Of a DNA stretch of 64,000 nt, positions 32,441 through 44,290 are shown in pieces. A model generated the notes under the pieces. That model saw nothing but the letters and a program-made list of their open reading frames with translations, was not told where the DNA came from and made no database searches. The stretch's first letter is position 1, and each line of letters starts with the position of its first letter. The position numbers were made by a program, and so were the translations under genes. This DNA is from Rehmannia glutinosa (taxonomy: Eukaryota; Streptophyta; Magnoliopsida; Lamiales; Orobanchaceae), in NCBI GenBank assembly GCA_016081115.2, contig JABTTQ020003411.1, positions 248,001 to 312,000 of the forward strand, in the 5' to 3' direction.

Positions 32441-33859
32441 GGCATGTGCCTAATTTTGATTTTCTTTTTTTTTTAAGGAGAAAAAAAATTAAAACATATG
32501 CGCTTGTCATAGTTGGACACATGGAAAAATTAGAGGGGGTTTGGGTTCTACTCAATTGGGTAGCATCGAACAAGCCGTTGTTATTACGATAATGACACCT
32601 TCAAACCAAGATATTTCAGTCACTTGTTCAAAAATAAAAAATCAGAAATTTTTTGGTATCATATATGTTTTTGCATAATTATGAAAACAGAAAGAAACGT
32701 TTTTCCACGTACATTTCTATTTCAACAAAAAGAAAAGAAAATAAGTTAATTATCCAACCACGTTGTTTAAGATTTTAAAATAAACTAAAATAAAATAAGA
32801 AACCATTGACATTGTTGACAAATAATTATTTTAAACTCAACCAATATCTTAACCACAGTATTGGCTATCAGATTAAAAGATATGTTCAACTTGAAAAAAG
32901 AAAAAAGGATGAAGTTTTTGAAAGCTTTACGGGAAAAAATTAGTAATTTATTAATTTATTCCAGTTCTGCTTATCCATTTATTGGTTTATCAAACAATCA
33001 AGTGTCAAATTAATTTATTTTTTAACAATAAAATTATCTCAACTTGATAAATTATCTTTTAAGGGAAATAAATCATTTCCCTTGGGCCAACAGATTCAAA
33101 CATGTGTTGGGCTCTCCGTGGAGAAGTCATCGGGTCCCCGGTCCATTAAGATTCGGAACCCAGTATCCATGACAATGGCCCATACTTGTGGGCATATGAA
33201 ATCCAATTTTCTATTTTATCCACGGACTCGTGATAAGACGTGTCGTGTTTGAGATTTCACGGAGGAAAAGGAAAAGGAAAAATGCATTTTCAGTTCCTCA
33301 ATAACTTTACTAAAATAATATAAATTATAATTTGTTACTTGGCCCTTTCTTTATCTTCTCTCAAATCCAAGCCGTCTTTTTTTCTCCATCTTTTTCTCAT
33401 TTTCTACGAGGATGAGATAAGTGATTTTTAATATTTTTAATTTTTTTATGAATAAGTTTGTCCTCATACTTGGCTTTTGTTTTGTCCCAATTATACGGTG
33501 ATTTTTTTAGTTAAATAAGTTTGTCCACATATATGGGCTTTGTTTAGAAAATTGATCATGCTCATTGACACGATCCTCCTTCCAAAAAACAGAAATCCTT
33601 CGCACAAAACTCAAAAGCAGGACCAAAAATTTGCTTGGGTTCCATAGACGTCGTGAAGCTAAAAATGCATAAAAAATCGAGAAATAAAATGCAAAATTCA
33701 ATCGAGAATGAGTTCGATTTATAGCGGGCAAGAATCTTCTATGATGGGAGAATCTTCTTTCAAATAAATCGATGGTGGAATACATCGAGATTGAAGATAA
33801 TCCTGGTATGAGTATCTGTAAAATCTTACACTGCAAATCGAGAAGAAAACATTCAATAC
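32441..33859. other. AT-rich interval, no gene recognised
   Basis: The 129-aa reading frame on the - strand at 33507-33896 has biased, hydrophobic composition and no recognisable motif. Nothing else is supportable. Confidence 0.5.
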
Positions 33860-34430
33860 TATAGAAGTCAAAATGAAGAACAATGCATATATACATGAAA
33901 ACGATGCATAGATACTTAAGAAACGATGCATATATCTAAGGATATTAAATAGTTGAAACTATGCAACAAAAATCAACTAACTAAGCATTGTCGAAAAACT
34001 ATCTATGCAAAAAAAACTAATATGCATTACATTATACCCAACTATGCAAGGTGTCAGAAACTATGCAACAAAAATCAACTAACTATGCATTATTTAGAAA
34101 CTATATATGCAATGTCTAAAAACTAAATATGCAGTATATTTTACCAACTATCTCATAGTGTCATAAAAAAGTCAGTGCAACAAAAACAAATTTAAACATG
34201 TATTATCTAATAAATATCTAAACAAAGAAAATAATTCTAACTATCTTGGATTCGTAAAAAAAACGGCTCCTAAAATAACTCTATATATTAAATACGGTAT
34301 TTACAATCTCATCCCTAAAAAACGGCTTCAAAAAGTTAACCAATAACAAAAAAACCGATGGATGATAAAAGTACCACTTTACCTTTAATGAATTAAAATA
34401 AATGGAAAATTGCCTAAAAACTTGGAAAAA
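33860..34430. repeat. CTATGCA-rich repeat, copy 1
   Basis: Many spaced copies of (A)ACTATGCA(ACAAAAATCAACTA), roughly 30 bp apart, between 33900 and 34150, followed by 'aattctaactatctt' and an AAACGGCT-rich tail. The same order occurs at 36900-37560. Confidence 0.65.
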
Positions 34431-34442
34431 TCACAACCATAA

Positions 34443-36023
34443 TGTTGAGAAATTTATTGTTTAGATTTTGATGAATGCCATGTAAAACTTAGAATAGGAA
34501 GTTGGCGCCCCAATTTTGTTGTAAATCTGCATTGTAATAAAAATAGCGGTCAAACTGGGAGTTAAGTCGGCTATGCCCAAACATGCAAGAAGACAACGGA
34601 GACTAGTAGAGGAAGACTCATTGCGAGACATTTGAGTTTGGCCAAAAAGAAGAGAAGACGGGAACTCGACTAAAGGTGCGTGAGAGATGATGCGGTGAGT
34701 AAAGCATCATCAAGTCAACTCAAGATAGTCAAGTTTCTAGTTGAAGTGTGAGGAAGACTCAATTGATAATTGGAAGTGATTCTAAATCATGCGGGAAAGC
34801 AAGGAAATGCGGTCAAGTCGAGATAATCAAATATATCCGTTGCATAAATCAAGAGAATTACTTAAACAAGTAATATCTCCATGCTACCTTTCTCAAGTGC
34901 TCGGTCGAGGAAGCGTGCAAGAGGAATAAACCAATGGGAAGCACTACACCGTGTCGAACTCCAAATCTTTGAAGAATAATTCATACGAGGAAGTGGCAAT
35001 TCCAAGAAGCGCAACAAGACAAGCCAACGACCATAAGTGACTTTCAAAAATAAGCCTATCTCTTCAACGGACAAATTTTTGAAAGACCACTATAAAAGGC
35101 CGAGGAGTTTATTTGAGAAAGAGTTACCTTGATCATCCGAGAATTGAATACAAGCAAGAAAGAAACATTTTGTAACCTGAAATACTCTCAAGTTATTAAA
35201 CGCTCAATCCTCAAGCCTACATTACGAAGAACATCAATCCAACAAGTACTCACTGTGAAGGAAAGATAACTTCAATCGGTTGAAGAGGAAATTATGAAGA
35301 GTCAAGTGGGTCTACATTCCACGAAGGATTGTAGGAAGGTTCAAGGTCGAACCAGTCTTGAGCTTTTGGAGGGCTTAGTGATCAAATCCAAAGAGCTTGA
35401 GCAAGTGGGTCAGTAGTAGCAAGGCAATTTGCCTGTGAAGAAGCCGAGTCGTCACGAGAAGCCAATTTGAGTGACCAAGGCATCTCCCAGACCGAGTCCC
35501 GAAGGATCAAGTCATTGTGTGATCAAGACTTGTATCCGGATTGCTACCACTTTGTATCTTGATCAATACCTAGTGGATTCCTCCGGGAGTTGGAGAAGAG
35601 AGGAGTAGAAGAATTACCCCATCTTGAACCTCTATAAAAATTTATCGTGTCATTTAAATTTCAAAGACTTTAATTCTGCATCATATTTGTTTAATTCTGT
35701 GACATATTTGCTATCCATTTGATAATCTCTAAGTACTAAAACCAAAGTATTAAATCACAACTAAACCAAACTTAAGGGTGTTAAGTCTTCTTGAAAAAAC
35801 AAACCACGGTTGAGCTAATTTAGTCTTAACAATTGAGTTATTCTATCAACGGCTCGATCAGTCGTTGAGTGACTAACTCTCTTGATTAACTAAATTGGTC
35901 ATGTCACCCAGACACAAATTGTGTAGTATCAACTCGAACTTTTAAAAGGACTAAATCGAAAATTTGGTAAGGTTTATTCAACCCCCTTCTAAACCTTACA
36001 CTCACACCCCCTTGGGACCTATA
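34443..36023 (+). repeat. 5' LTR of truncated Copia
   Basis: Starts TGTTGAGAAATTT. Ends just before AG-TGGTATCAGAGC; the last bases GGGACCTATA look like GGACCTACA with C changed to T. ATTCAACCCCCTTCTAA near the end matches the Sirevirus style. TATA box CTATAAAAGGC at 35090-35100. Confidence 0.7.
35091..35097 (+). promoter_or_regulatory. LTR TATA box
   Basis: CCACTATAAAAGGCCGAG at the expected position two fifths into the LTR. Confidence 0.65.
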
Positions 36024-36025
36024 AG

Positions 36026-36037
36026 TGGTATCAGAGC
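36026..36037 (+). promoter_or_regulatory. Primer-binding site (initiator Met tRNA type)
   Basis: TGGTATCAGAGC, the canonical Copia site, two bases after the LTR end. Confidence 0.9.
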
Positions 36038-36149
36038 GGTTGGTTCATTGAGCCTTCCGCACTAGTTCTTGAACTAGATCTTCAAACTTTTCAAAGTCTG
36101 TTTTAGTACTTAAGTTTTCAAAACTCCTTTTATCATTAAAAGTTATTAT

Positions 36150-36556
36150 CATGGAAGCAAATTTAACACGCATCCCTATGTTCACAATTGAAGAATTTGA
36201 TGATTGGAAAATTCGTGATGCAGACTCATCTATCAAAGATTACATGATGAGATGTGGATAGTGATAGAGGATGGGCCACCTGCAAATCTTAAAAGTGAAT
36301 ACGGTTTTGTAAGAAGAGAAAGAGGATGTTGCCCCCTAGACAAGCTATGGTTGAAAAACCAAGAACTGAATGGACAAATGATGACAGAAAAAGATACAAC
36401 TGGACAATGTAGCAAAGACATCCTTTACAAAACCTGGACAAAGCCATGTTCAATAAAGTCAAATCGCAAAACGGCTAAAAAGAAATGGGACAAGCTAACA
36501 TTGATTTGTGAAGGCTCGGAAGAGCAAATCAAGGAAAATAAATTATCGGTTGGTCG
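36150..36556 (+). pseudogene. Copia gag N-terminal relic
   Basis: ATG at 36151 starts MEANLTRIPMFTIEEFDDWK, the start of the UBN2/Copia gag domain, then after a frame change VIEDGPPANL, ILYKTW-like residues and KKWDKLTLICEGSEEQIKEN at 36485-36541, the conserved core of this gag family. It stops being homologous after ENKLSV. At least two frameshifts. Confidence 0.8.
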
Positions 36557-36769
36557 TACAAAAATAAATTTGGGACAAGCTAACAATGGACTAATCTCAA
36601 CCATCCCCCACTATTAATCAATGGATATGATTTAATGGATCAAAAATATATTAAAATATTAATTTAATCAATATAAGGGTAGTAGGGTAAAATAACATAA
36701 CAAGTTAGTTACAAAAATGGAATCAAAATTCTTTCTCTCTCATACATCTCCCAATCCCAATTTCTCACG

Positions 36770-36806
<37 letters not shown>

Positions 36807-36899
36807 TTCCTCCATTAACGCAAATAAAGAAAATTGTGAAGATCGAACTCGAAAATTACAGTTCATGAAAATTACGAGAGAAAAAATAAGAAAATCGGT
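36557..36899. other. AT-rich spacer with CT/CA microsatellite
   Basis: A (CT)n(CA)n run lies at 36771-36807. No gene seen. Confidence 0.6.
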
Positions 36900-37560
36900 G
36901 CAATATTACAGAGAAATAACGAAGCAGTGAGTTCGAAAACTAAATATGCAACAAAACTCAACTAAATATGCATTATCCAAAAACTATCTATGCGGCGTAA
37001 AAAAACTAGTATGTGTAGTACAAAGATATCCAACTATGCAAGACGTTATAAACTATGCAACAAAATCAACTAACTATGTATTATCCGGAAACTATCTATG
37101 CATTGTGGAATAACTAAATACAAAGACATTATGTAACATCCAATTTTTATAATTTCCAAAAGCAACATCCCATTTTCATAACTAAATATACATTATATTG
37201 AACCTATTTATGCGAGTGTAGTATAACTAAATATGCGAAGACGTTATATTCAATCATGTCTTGTTTTTTCATAAGACAGTGCCAACAAAATAACTAAATA
37301 TGCATTATTTGATGTCTAATTATGCAAATAAAAAGAACCCTAACTATCTTTGTAAAATAAAAATATTTGGAAAAAAACAAGTTCCTTAAAATCCACACAA
37401 AATCCTAAAAATGTGATTTCAATTTAAATTTATAAATCCGTTGGGACCACTAATTTGAATTACAAAATTACAATCTTACCCTTAAAATCGCGAAAATTAG
37501 GAAATAATTAAAAAACTGAATTAATCACATTCCTTCATTTTTTAAGATTAATGGGTAAGA
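36900..37560. repeat. CTATGCA-rich repeat, copy 2
   Basis: Same order of motifs as 33860-34430 in the same orientation: ATGAGTTCG-like start, ACTATGCAACAAAA(T)CAAC units, then 'ccctaactatctttg'. Strongly diverged from copy 1. Confidence 0.65.
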
Positions 37561-37616
37561 TTACCCACATCATGATGTCTCACCTAAGGGAGGATGGTGC
37601 CTCATTTGAACCAAAT

Positions 37617-37647
<31 letters not shown>

Positions 37648-39923
37648 AATTATTTTAAGAAAGACCAATTTGAACCGTTGGCTGCAGTTGGTGTTGGGGT
37701 GCGTTTAGATGTGAGAATCCTAAAAAGTGAGAGGAAGCTTCCTTTATGAGATTTGTGAGCGTGCATTTGAAGAGTTGACAATTCATTTATTTTATATTTT
37801 ATACATATGTAGTAGTAATAAGTACGGATATATGTACAATTTGTCATAAGTACGGAGGGAAATGACTTCATCGTAAATTGACTTACAGAAAAAGACATGG
37901 AGAGTTGGAGACAGTGGACATCATAGATAAGAACAACTGACCTCCTAGTGTGTTTTAATTTGGCATGATCGGACATTTATCTTGCCCCTATTAAAGCACA
38001 TCCACAAGTAAAATGTATATTCACTACAAGGTTAAATAAATATATTAAAATGGTTGCAGAGATGTTACGGGAATGAATTCAAAGTTCAAACCATTGGTCT
38101 CATTTTGCTTGAGATTCAAAGAGAGTTTGATCAAATACAACCCGTAAAAAATTATTAATTAAAGAGGAGGTCTTATTTGAGACCATCTCAAAGTCTATGA
38201 GACAGATCCTAAACATCTACAGAAATGTGGACTTATCATGGACATGAGTTTGAATCGAAATTCTATTTAAATATAAGATTGTACCGTCTCATCTTGACCA
38301 TGTGAGTCTACTCACTTCAAAGTCAATAAGAGCATCTATCACCATTGGCATAATCGACTCAATTGAAATTTTGGTAGAATTCCAAACAGAATGGAGAGAA
38401 TTGAAAGAAGGAACATAACTCTCAAGGAAGTCGCAAGTGTGCGTAGGGCACCATCACCTTCTCAAACACCCTCGAGGCAAGTTTTTGTGTTGATTAAATC
38501 GAGATGCTTCAACAAGTTAGTGTGCCCTTAATTCTTCATTTTTTATTTTTCGATGGGGAAAAGAAAATTGAAAGTCCTGGAGGAGGAGAGAATTATATTC
38601 GAACCTGGATCTGTTCGGCCAATAACATTTTTGATCACTTGAGCTATAATCAAATCTCAATTCTTTCATCTTTCATCCTATTTTTTTCTATTTATAAAGA
38701 AAATAGTGTGCTAAAAAGCGTGAATTTCAAACTTGGACCACACTGATCGGTCGGATTGGCATAATATGACCGCCATGGTAACTCGTCCGATCCACAAACA
38801 AAAACGGTGACAATAAACCCGTTGCCACCCAAAAAAATTGGTGAGAATCGACCAACCCATGACCCGGTTCAAAGAAATTATTTTTTATTAATTGAAAAAA
38901 TAGATAGTATGACACGTAAACATTTCCAGCATCCAACAAGAGCAAGAAATAAAACAAAATAAAATTCTACAAACATTCTTTTATTTCGAGTTTCAATTTC
39001 GCCTCTGCATCTAACTTGTACATCAAATTCTTCTATTTCTATAGAGCTTCTCTATTTAGTTTTTTTATTTTTATTTTTCTTTAGGGCAAGTATTTATTTA
39101 TCTTTTATTTTTCTATGTATTTTGTTTTCTTACATACAACTATAGAGATTTTATTTAATTTTATTTATATTGTCAAACATGTATTGTACCTTATTTTTAA
39201 CTTTAAAGCTTATACATAAATATAAAATTAATATAGATTCTATCGGTTCTTTACAACAATTCAATTGGTCGGATTAGTGACCAAGTAACCTGAGAGATTA
39301 TCCGGTCTAACATCCGGTCCAATTTTAAGACATTACTATAAAGTAGCTTAGGAAATACGAATGAATTTAGTAAAATAGTAATTGGTCATTGAAAAAATAA
39401 AAGAAAGTGAATAGGGTATAATTGTGATATGAAATATAATTATATTGATGTAATTTTTTTGCGGTTTTTGATTGAATGTGATTTATGGTTAATAAAATAG
39501 GATTGAGTGGATTATGTATTTTAATTGAAATAAAAATAAAAAAACAATCATATGTTTGAGATTAAAAAAAAAAAAAGGTTTTTCTAGAGAAAAATTTGTA
39601 ATATATTTTGAAAGCGAGACATACTGGAACACCTAGCATTTTTATGTTTTTCAATATATTTAGTCATTTTACATATATATTGTACATGATAATGTAATTC
39701 TTATATATTTATTATTATATCTAATGATTTAGATTAATAATGATAATTTTTTAAAAAGTATGCACTAGAATACAAATTATAAGATAATTTTTTTATTAAT
39801 AATAAAAAAATTACAAGACAAAAATCCTATAACAATAAAATCTTATTATACACGGGTCGATCCATCCCGTCCCATGATCCTTGACTGGTCGACCCGTTCT
39901 ATTGCCATATATCCCTAAAGCAA
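37561..39923. other. AT-rich interval, no gene recognised
   Basis: Includes a (TA)n tract at 37624-37648. Scattered GGTCGGAT / GGTCGACCCG phrases (38744-38880, 39265-39320, 39845-39905) suggest fragments of the GGGTCGGG-rich repeat also seen at 54.0 kb. Two hundred-base open frames in the ORF-poor sequence have no recognisable motif. Confidence 0.45.
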
Positions 39924-40115
39924 TGTTGTAAAAAGCGCTAGGCGCTCGGTAGAGGCTGAGATAGGGTCTAGCGCCTATGCGAGGAGCAGACGGGTTAGAG
40001 TGGGACACAGGCGGGATTAGGCGGGCCTAATCGGAAAAAAAAAATCGTAGGCAGAAAAGGGGGACCTAGCGCCTAGGCGGGGATTAATCGGGGCTATGTG
40101 AGAATTTTTACAACA
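39924..40115 (+). repeat. GC-rich MITE-like repeat with 11-bp inverted ends
   Basis: The ends TGTTGTAAAAA (39924-39934) and TTTTTACAACA (40105-40115) are perfect inverted repeats. The interior holds GCGCTAGGCGC, GCCTAGGCGGGG and GGCGGGCCTAATCGG. Same family as 11121-11314 in inverted orientation. No flanking duplication is visible. Confidence 0.7.
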
Positions 40116-40814
40116 GAGAGACAATACTAGGTATGATATCAAAAAAATTACAAAAGTTTTGCTCAAAAATTTTTTTGCCCAAAAGTGCATTACTGACGAA
40201 AATTTTCGAAAAAATACACTAGTGCTCATTTTCATCAATCACATCCAATTATAATTCTACAAAAAAAAAATTACATTAAGTATCATCACTACACAGTCAT
40301 ATAACAAATATAACATTCACTCTTATTTTTTGTAATCGCCAATCACATTTAATTACCATTTTACAAACAAGCTATCACATCGACTTTCATCGTCATATTT
40401 TTATCATATAATCAATCACATTATCAAAATATATTCTCATTTTTCTAAATATTTTTTCTCACTATTCTTAGTATTATATACGAAAAATAAAAAGAAGCGG
40501 AACGAAAGACAAACAATCACTCCCTACAATTTTCTACCTCCACCTTAAACTATACTTGCAGGAATCAGATGGTGATCAAATTGTTAAGATTCTCATATAC
40601 AAACTAGAAATATAGAGTTCGATTCTTATCACCCTCCCCATAAAATATGTACTAAAAAACTATGTTGGCATGCCTTTGAATTGAAAACAACAGAAAGTAA
40701 ACAAATGAATCTTGTTTCTACATGCCCGAAATTAAAATGAATTGGATCAAGGAAAAAGAAAAATAACGATGCAAGAAATGTGCCAGTAACATATAATTTT
40801 TAAATTTGTAATGA
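40116..40814. other. AT-rich interval, nothing recognised
   Basis: No coding or structural signal beyond base bias. Confidence 0.5.
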
Positions 40815-41475
40815 CAGGTGAATTTTATTTATTCTAATTAGGGGAAACGTAATGTACGGCACGCCTTATTCGCCGTACGCGTACTTTCTTTGACTTTACC
40901 ATATATTATATTTATATTTATATGATGCTTTTCTATACCCGCTGTCACATTCTTGCATGAAATGAAGCTTCCATAAAATGCCAAAGTTTGAGTAGGTTAT
41001 CATTAATTTAAGAAAACATTATTATATTATGTATGATCCACAAAATGCCAAAGTTTCCATAAAATTGTCATTTAATTTAAGGAAAAGTATTAGTTAAATG
41101 AATTTGTCAAGGGTAGTATTCAAACATTCGTGGAGTTAGTTACTCAGTGATGCATCGATAAAGACGTTTCAAAAATAATATATTAGAAAATTTTGGACTA
41201 ATGTGATAGAGCTGGCATCGATGCTAGTTTTGTTCAATTCATAAAATTCATATGAATTTTTGAGTAGTATTAAGATTTCAAGAAATTGTTATAATTATTT
41301 ATGTACAGTGAATTTTACAAAAATTACACTACACGAATGTATGACAATGTTTCAAAAGTATTTTAAAAATAACTGGAAAATCATCATCTATAGAGCTGTA
41401 AGAGTTCTAAGTTCTCTTTTGATCGGAATAAGAGTTCTAAGTTCTTGCATATATTTAAGTTTGAAATAACATAAA
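40815..41475 (+). repeat. Paralogous segment, uninterrupted copy
   Basis: Contains AATGTACGG(C)AC...TATTCGCCGTAC, then TATATGATGCTT, then GCTAGTTTTGTTCAATTCAT and AAAATTCATATGAATTTTTG, ending GTTCTAAGTTCTTGCATATA. The same order occurs at 58150-58286 and 62311-62745, where a 4.0 kb insertion separates the parts. Confidence 0.75.
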
Positions 41476-41969
41476 GAATTCCCAAACAAATATACGTATA
41501 GACACTAGACAGACATATGGGCTAGTTTTAAAAACTTTTAATTCGTGAGTGTAATTTCAAGATCTTTTCTAGATAAATATAAGTTTATATTTGATGATTT
41601 TCTGCATGAAAGATAACTTTATTGGAATATTAAGTTGGAATAGTTCCACCATTTTGAAATGCCTAATTCAAGAAGCTTTGTATATATAAATATAAGTGTT
41701 GGAAATTCGATTTTGATAAAGTGGGTCGACCCGATTTTAACCAAATTTTCAGTGGCTAAGTATTTAATTTTGGGGGAATTAAATTGTAAATTATTAATCT
41801 ACGTTCCGAGTAGATGTTCGTAGTATTTTTTATTTCTCAAAACCGAATTTCGGTGAGTAAGAAATTAATACACGAAGTTGGCCACACGAATGGGCATTAT
41901 ATAAACGCTCCAATGGTGGCTGAAAACAAGGCTAATGCTGAACAACGCGTTGCCTTTGATGCATAGCGC

Positions 41970-42590
41970 CAGGGTGATTTTTTGTGTCGTAAATATGTCC
42001 TTAATGAGCTTAATGATGCACTTTACAGTGTGTATTGTATGGTGAAATCCTCCAAAGAATTGTTAAAATTTTTGGAGAAGAAGTACAAAACTGAGGATAC
42101 CGGCACAAAGAAACTTATTGTCAGTAAATTCTTGGATTTTGTAAACCGTGATGGAACAAGCTTAGAAGTTCCAATTGATCCTACATGAAATTTGTGCTTA
42201 GGGAATGCCATTGTCGGAGGCATTCCAAGTGTCCTCGTTGATTGAGAAATTGCTCCCAAGTTGGAGGAATTTTAAAATTATCTAAAACATAAGCGAAAGG
42301 AGATGGGACTACAGGACATGATTGTCAAACTCAGAATTGAGAAAGACAATAGGAGGATTGACTCTAAGTCCAGGTTTCAACCAATGGAGTCGCAAAGCTA
42401 ATTTGATGGAGCACGGCTCGTCAAGTAATACGAAGAAATGGCCAAATGACAAAGGCAAGAAACCGGCAGCTGGAAAATTCCAGGGGACTTGCTACAGATG
42501 TGGCAGACCAAACTACATGGAAAAAGACTATCGTCAGCCAAAGAAAAAAAAAAGCAAACAACAGTCCAATGTCAATGTGGTTGAATAAAG
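41970..42590 (+). pseudogene. Element 1 gag relic
   Basis: FLCRKYVLNELNDALYSVY, SSKELLKFLEKKYKTEDTGT and KLIVSKFLDF match the Tork gag core (compare 48200-48380). A knuckle CYRCGRPNYMEKDY at about 42490-42530 has lost both His and the last Cys. One internal deletion and a frameshift are present. Confidence 0.8.
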
Positions 42591-42599
42591 GGAACTGAC

Positions 42600-43000
42600 C
42601 GACATTAACGTGTTGGCGTGGTTTTTGAAGCCAATTTGGTGGATAACCCGAAAGAATAGTTTGTGGATACTGGTGCCACTTGCCATGTTTGTTCTGATAG
42701 GGATGCATTCTCCTTTTACATCCTATCAACCAGAAGGAAGCTCCACATGGGGAATCACGCCTCTTCATATGTTGATGGCATTGGAACAGTTGTACTAAAG
42801 CTTACTTCGAGCACGAAGTTGAAGCTGAAGGATGTGCTGCATGTCCCGGACATCCACAAAAATATGGTTTCGGGTTCACTGCTAGTTAACCATGCGTTTA
42901 GACTAGTTTTTGAATCTGAAAAGTTTGTACTTAGCAAGTTTGGACAGTTCCTTGGTAGGGGTTATCTAGACAAGGGATTATTCAAATGAATGTAATGACT
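42600..43000 (+). pseudogene. Element 1 protease and pre-integrase relic
   Basis: [20 protein letters not shown] carries the DTGA active site at 42663-42674. [37 protein letters not shown] and [12 protein letters not shown] follow, then the GYLDKGLFK linker to integrase. Confidence 0.8.
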
Positions 43001-43059
43001 GTATGCCAATTTGCCGATGGTTAAATGAATAAGAATGCATCTTCTTCTTTTCACATTCT

Positions 43060-43745
43060 TGAGTGCTCTTATTTATGGTAAATTATATTAGGACATGTAA
43101 ATCTGAATGCTATAAAATATTGGTAAATTTAGATTTAATTAATTTACCAAAAGTAAACTCACAAAGAAAATGTGAAGTTTGTGTTGAAGCCAAAATGGCT
43201 AAGTTGTTGTTTCATTCTGTTGAAAGGAGCACTACACCTTTAGAATTCATACACACTGATGTGTGTGATCTGAAGTTTGTACAAACTAAAGGTGGTAAAA
43301 AGTATTTCATCATATTCATTGATGATTGCACAATATTTTGCTACTTATATTTGTTAAGAAGCAAAGATGAAGCATTGGAGGCTTTTAAAAATTATAAAAA
43401 TGAAGTTGAAAATCAACTTGTCAGTCGGATTAAGATAGTTCAGAGTGATAGAGGTGGCGAATATGTTGCACCGTTTGAAGATTTATGTACACAGTCGGGA
43501 ATAATTCATCAAACAATGGCTCCATATTCACCACAATCTAATGGTGTTGTTGAACGCAAAACCCGGACTCTTAAAGAGATGATGAATGATATGTTGATTA
43601 GTTAGGATTACCACATAATATATGGGGGGAAGTCGTTTAATTTAACCAACCACATATGAATAAAATACCACTTAGAGAGAAATATAAGACTACTTACAAA
43701 TTGTAGAAAAATCATAAGCCTTCTTATAAATACCTTAAAGTGTGA
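43060..43745 (+). pseudogene. Element 1 integrase relic
   Basis: [14 protein letters not shown] is the end of the zinc finger. [19 protein letters not shown] holds the first Asp, [13 protein letters not shown] the second and [15 protein letters not shown] the Glu, so the DD35E triad is intact. A stop follows LIS at 43603 and the C-terminal part is scrambled. Confidence 0.85.
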
Positions 43746-43751
43746 GGGTGT

Positions 43752-44290
43752 TTGGCTAATGTTGCAATACCTGAACCAAAGCAAGTTAAAATCGATCCTA
43801 AAACGGCCGATTGTGTGTTTATAGGTTATGCACTTAACAATAGTGCGTATTATTTTATGGTACATAAGTCAGAAAATCCAGAAATGACAGTTGGTACCAT
43901 AATTGAATCAAGGAATGCTATATTCTTTGAGAATATTTATCCTTGTAAAGAAATGATAGATATAAGTTTCAAGAAACAGATGTATTGAGATGTTGCTGAA
44001 GGTGTTACTTCTGATGTTATAACATCTGGAACAACTGCAGGTGTTACTGCAGATGTTGCCGGAGGTGTTGCTTCGGGTGTTATAACATCTGGAACAACAT
44101 TTGGTACAACACCTGCTATCACATTTGACAGAACAGTTAGTTCAACACCGAATGGTGAAAAACTAAGACAAAGTAAGAGGCCTAAGGTGGATAAATCCTT
44201 TAGACCTGACTTCATAATATTTATATTAGATGGTGAGCCAAACTCGATTAAAAAGACTCTAAGTAGTCCAGATGATCAGCTCTAGCAAGA
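43752..44290 (+). pseudogene. Element 1 integrase-RT linker with DVITS-coding repeat
   Basis: After VFIGYALNNSAYYFMVHKS and a stop at 43986-43988, 43989-44130 reads in frame as repeats of GVTSDVITSGTT / ADVAGGVASGVITSGTT. The DNA contains GATGTTATAACATC palindromes. Then RQSKRPKVDKSFRPDFI resumes the normal linker. Element 2 has no such insert. Confidence 0.75.

Larger units (their letters stand above)
34443..36556 (+). mobile_element. Truncated Sirevirus-type Copia: 5' LTR, PBS and start of gag
   Basis: A 1.58 kb LTR, primer site and the first part of gag are present; everything beyond gag is absent, with unrelated sequence from about 36557. A 3' deletion or recombination event is inferred. 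Confidence 0.75.

Noticed and set aside
33507..33896. 129-aa open frame on the - strand
   Set aside because: Hydrophobic, Phe/Ser/Leu-rich low-complexity translation without any motif, in AT-rich debris.
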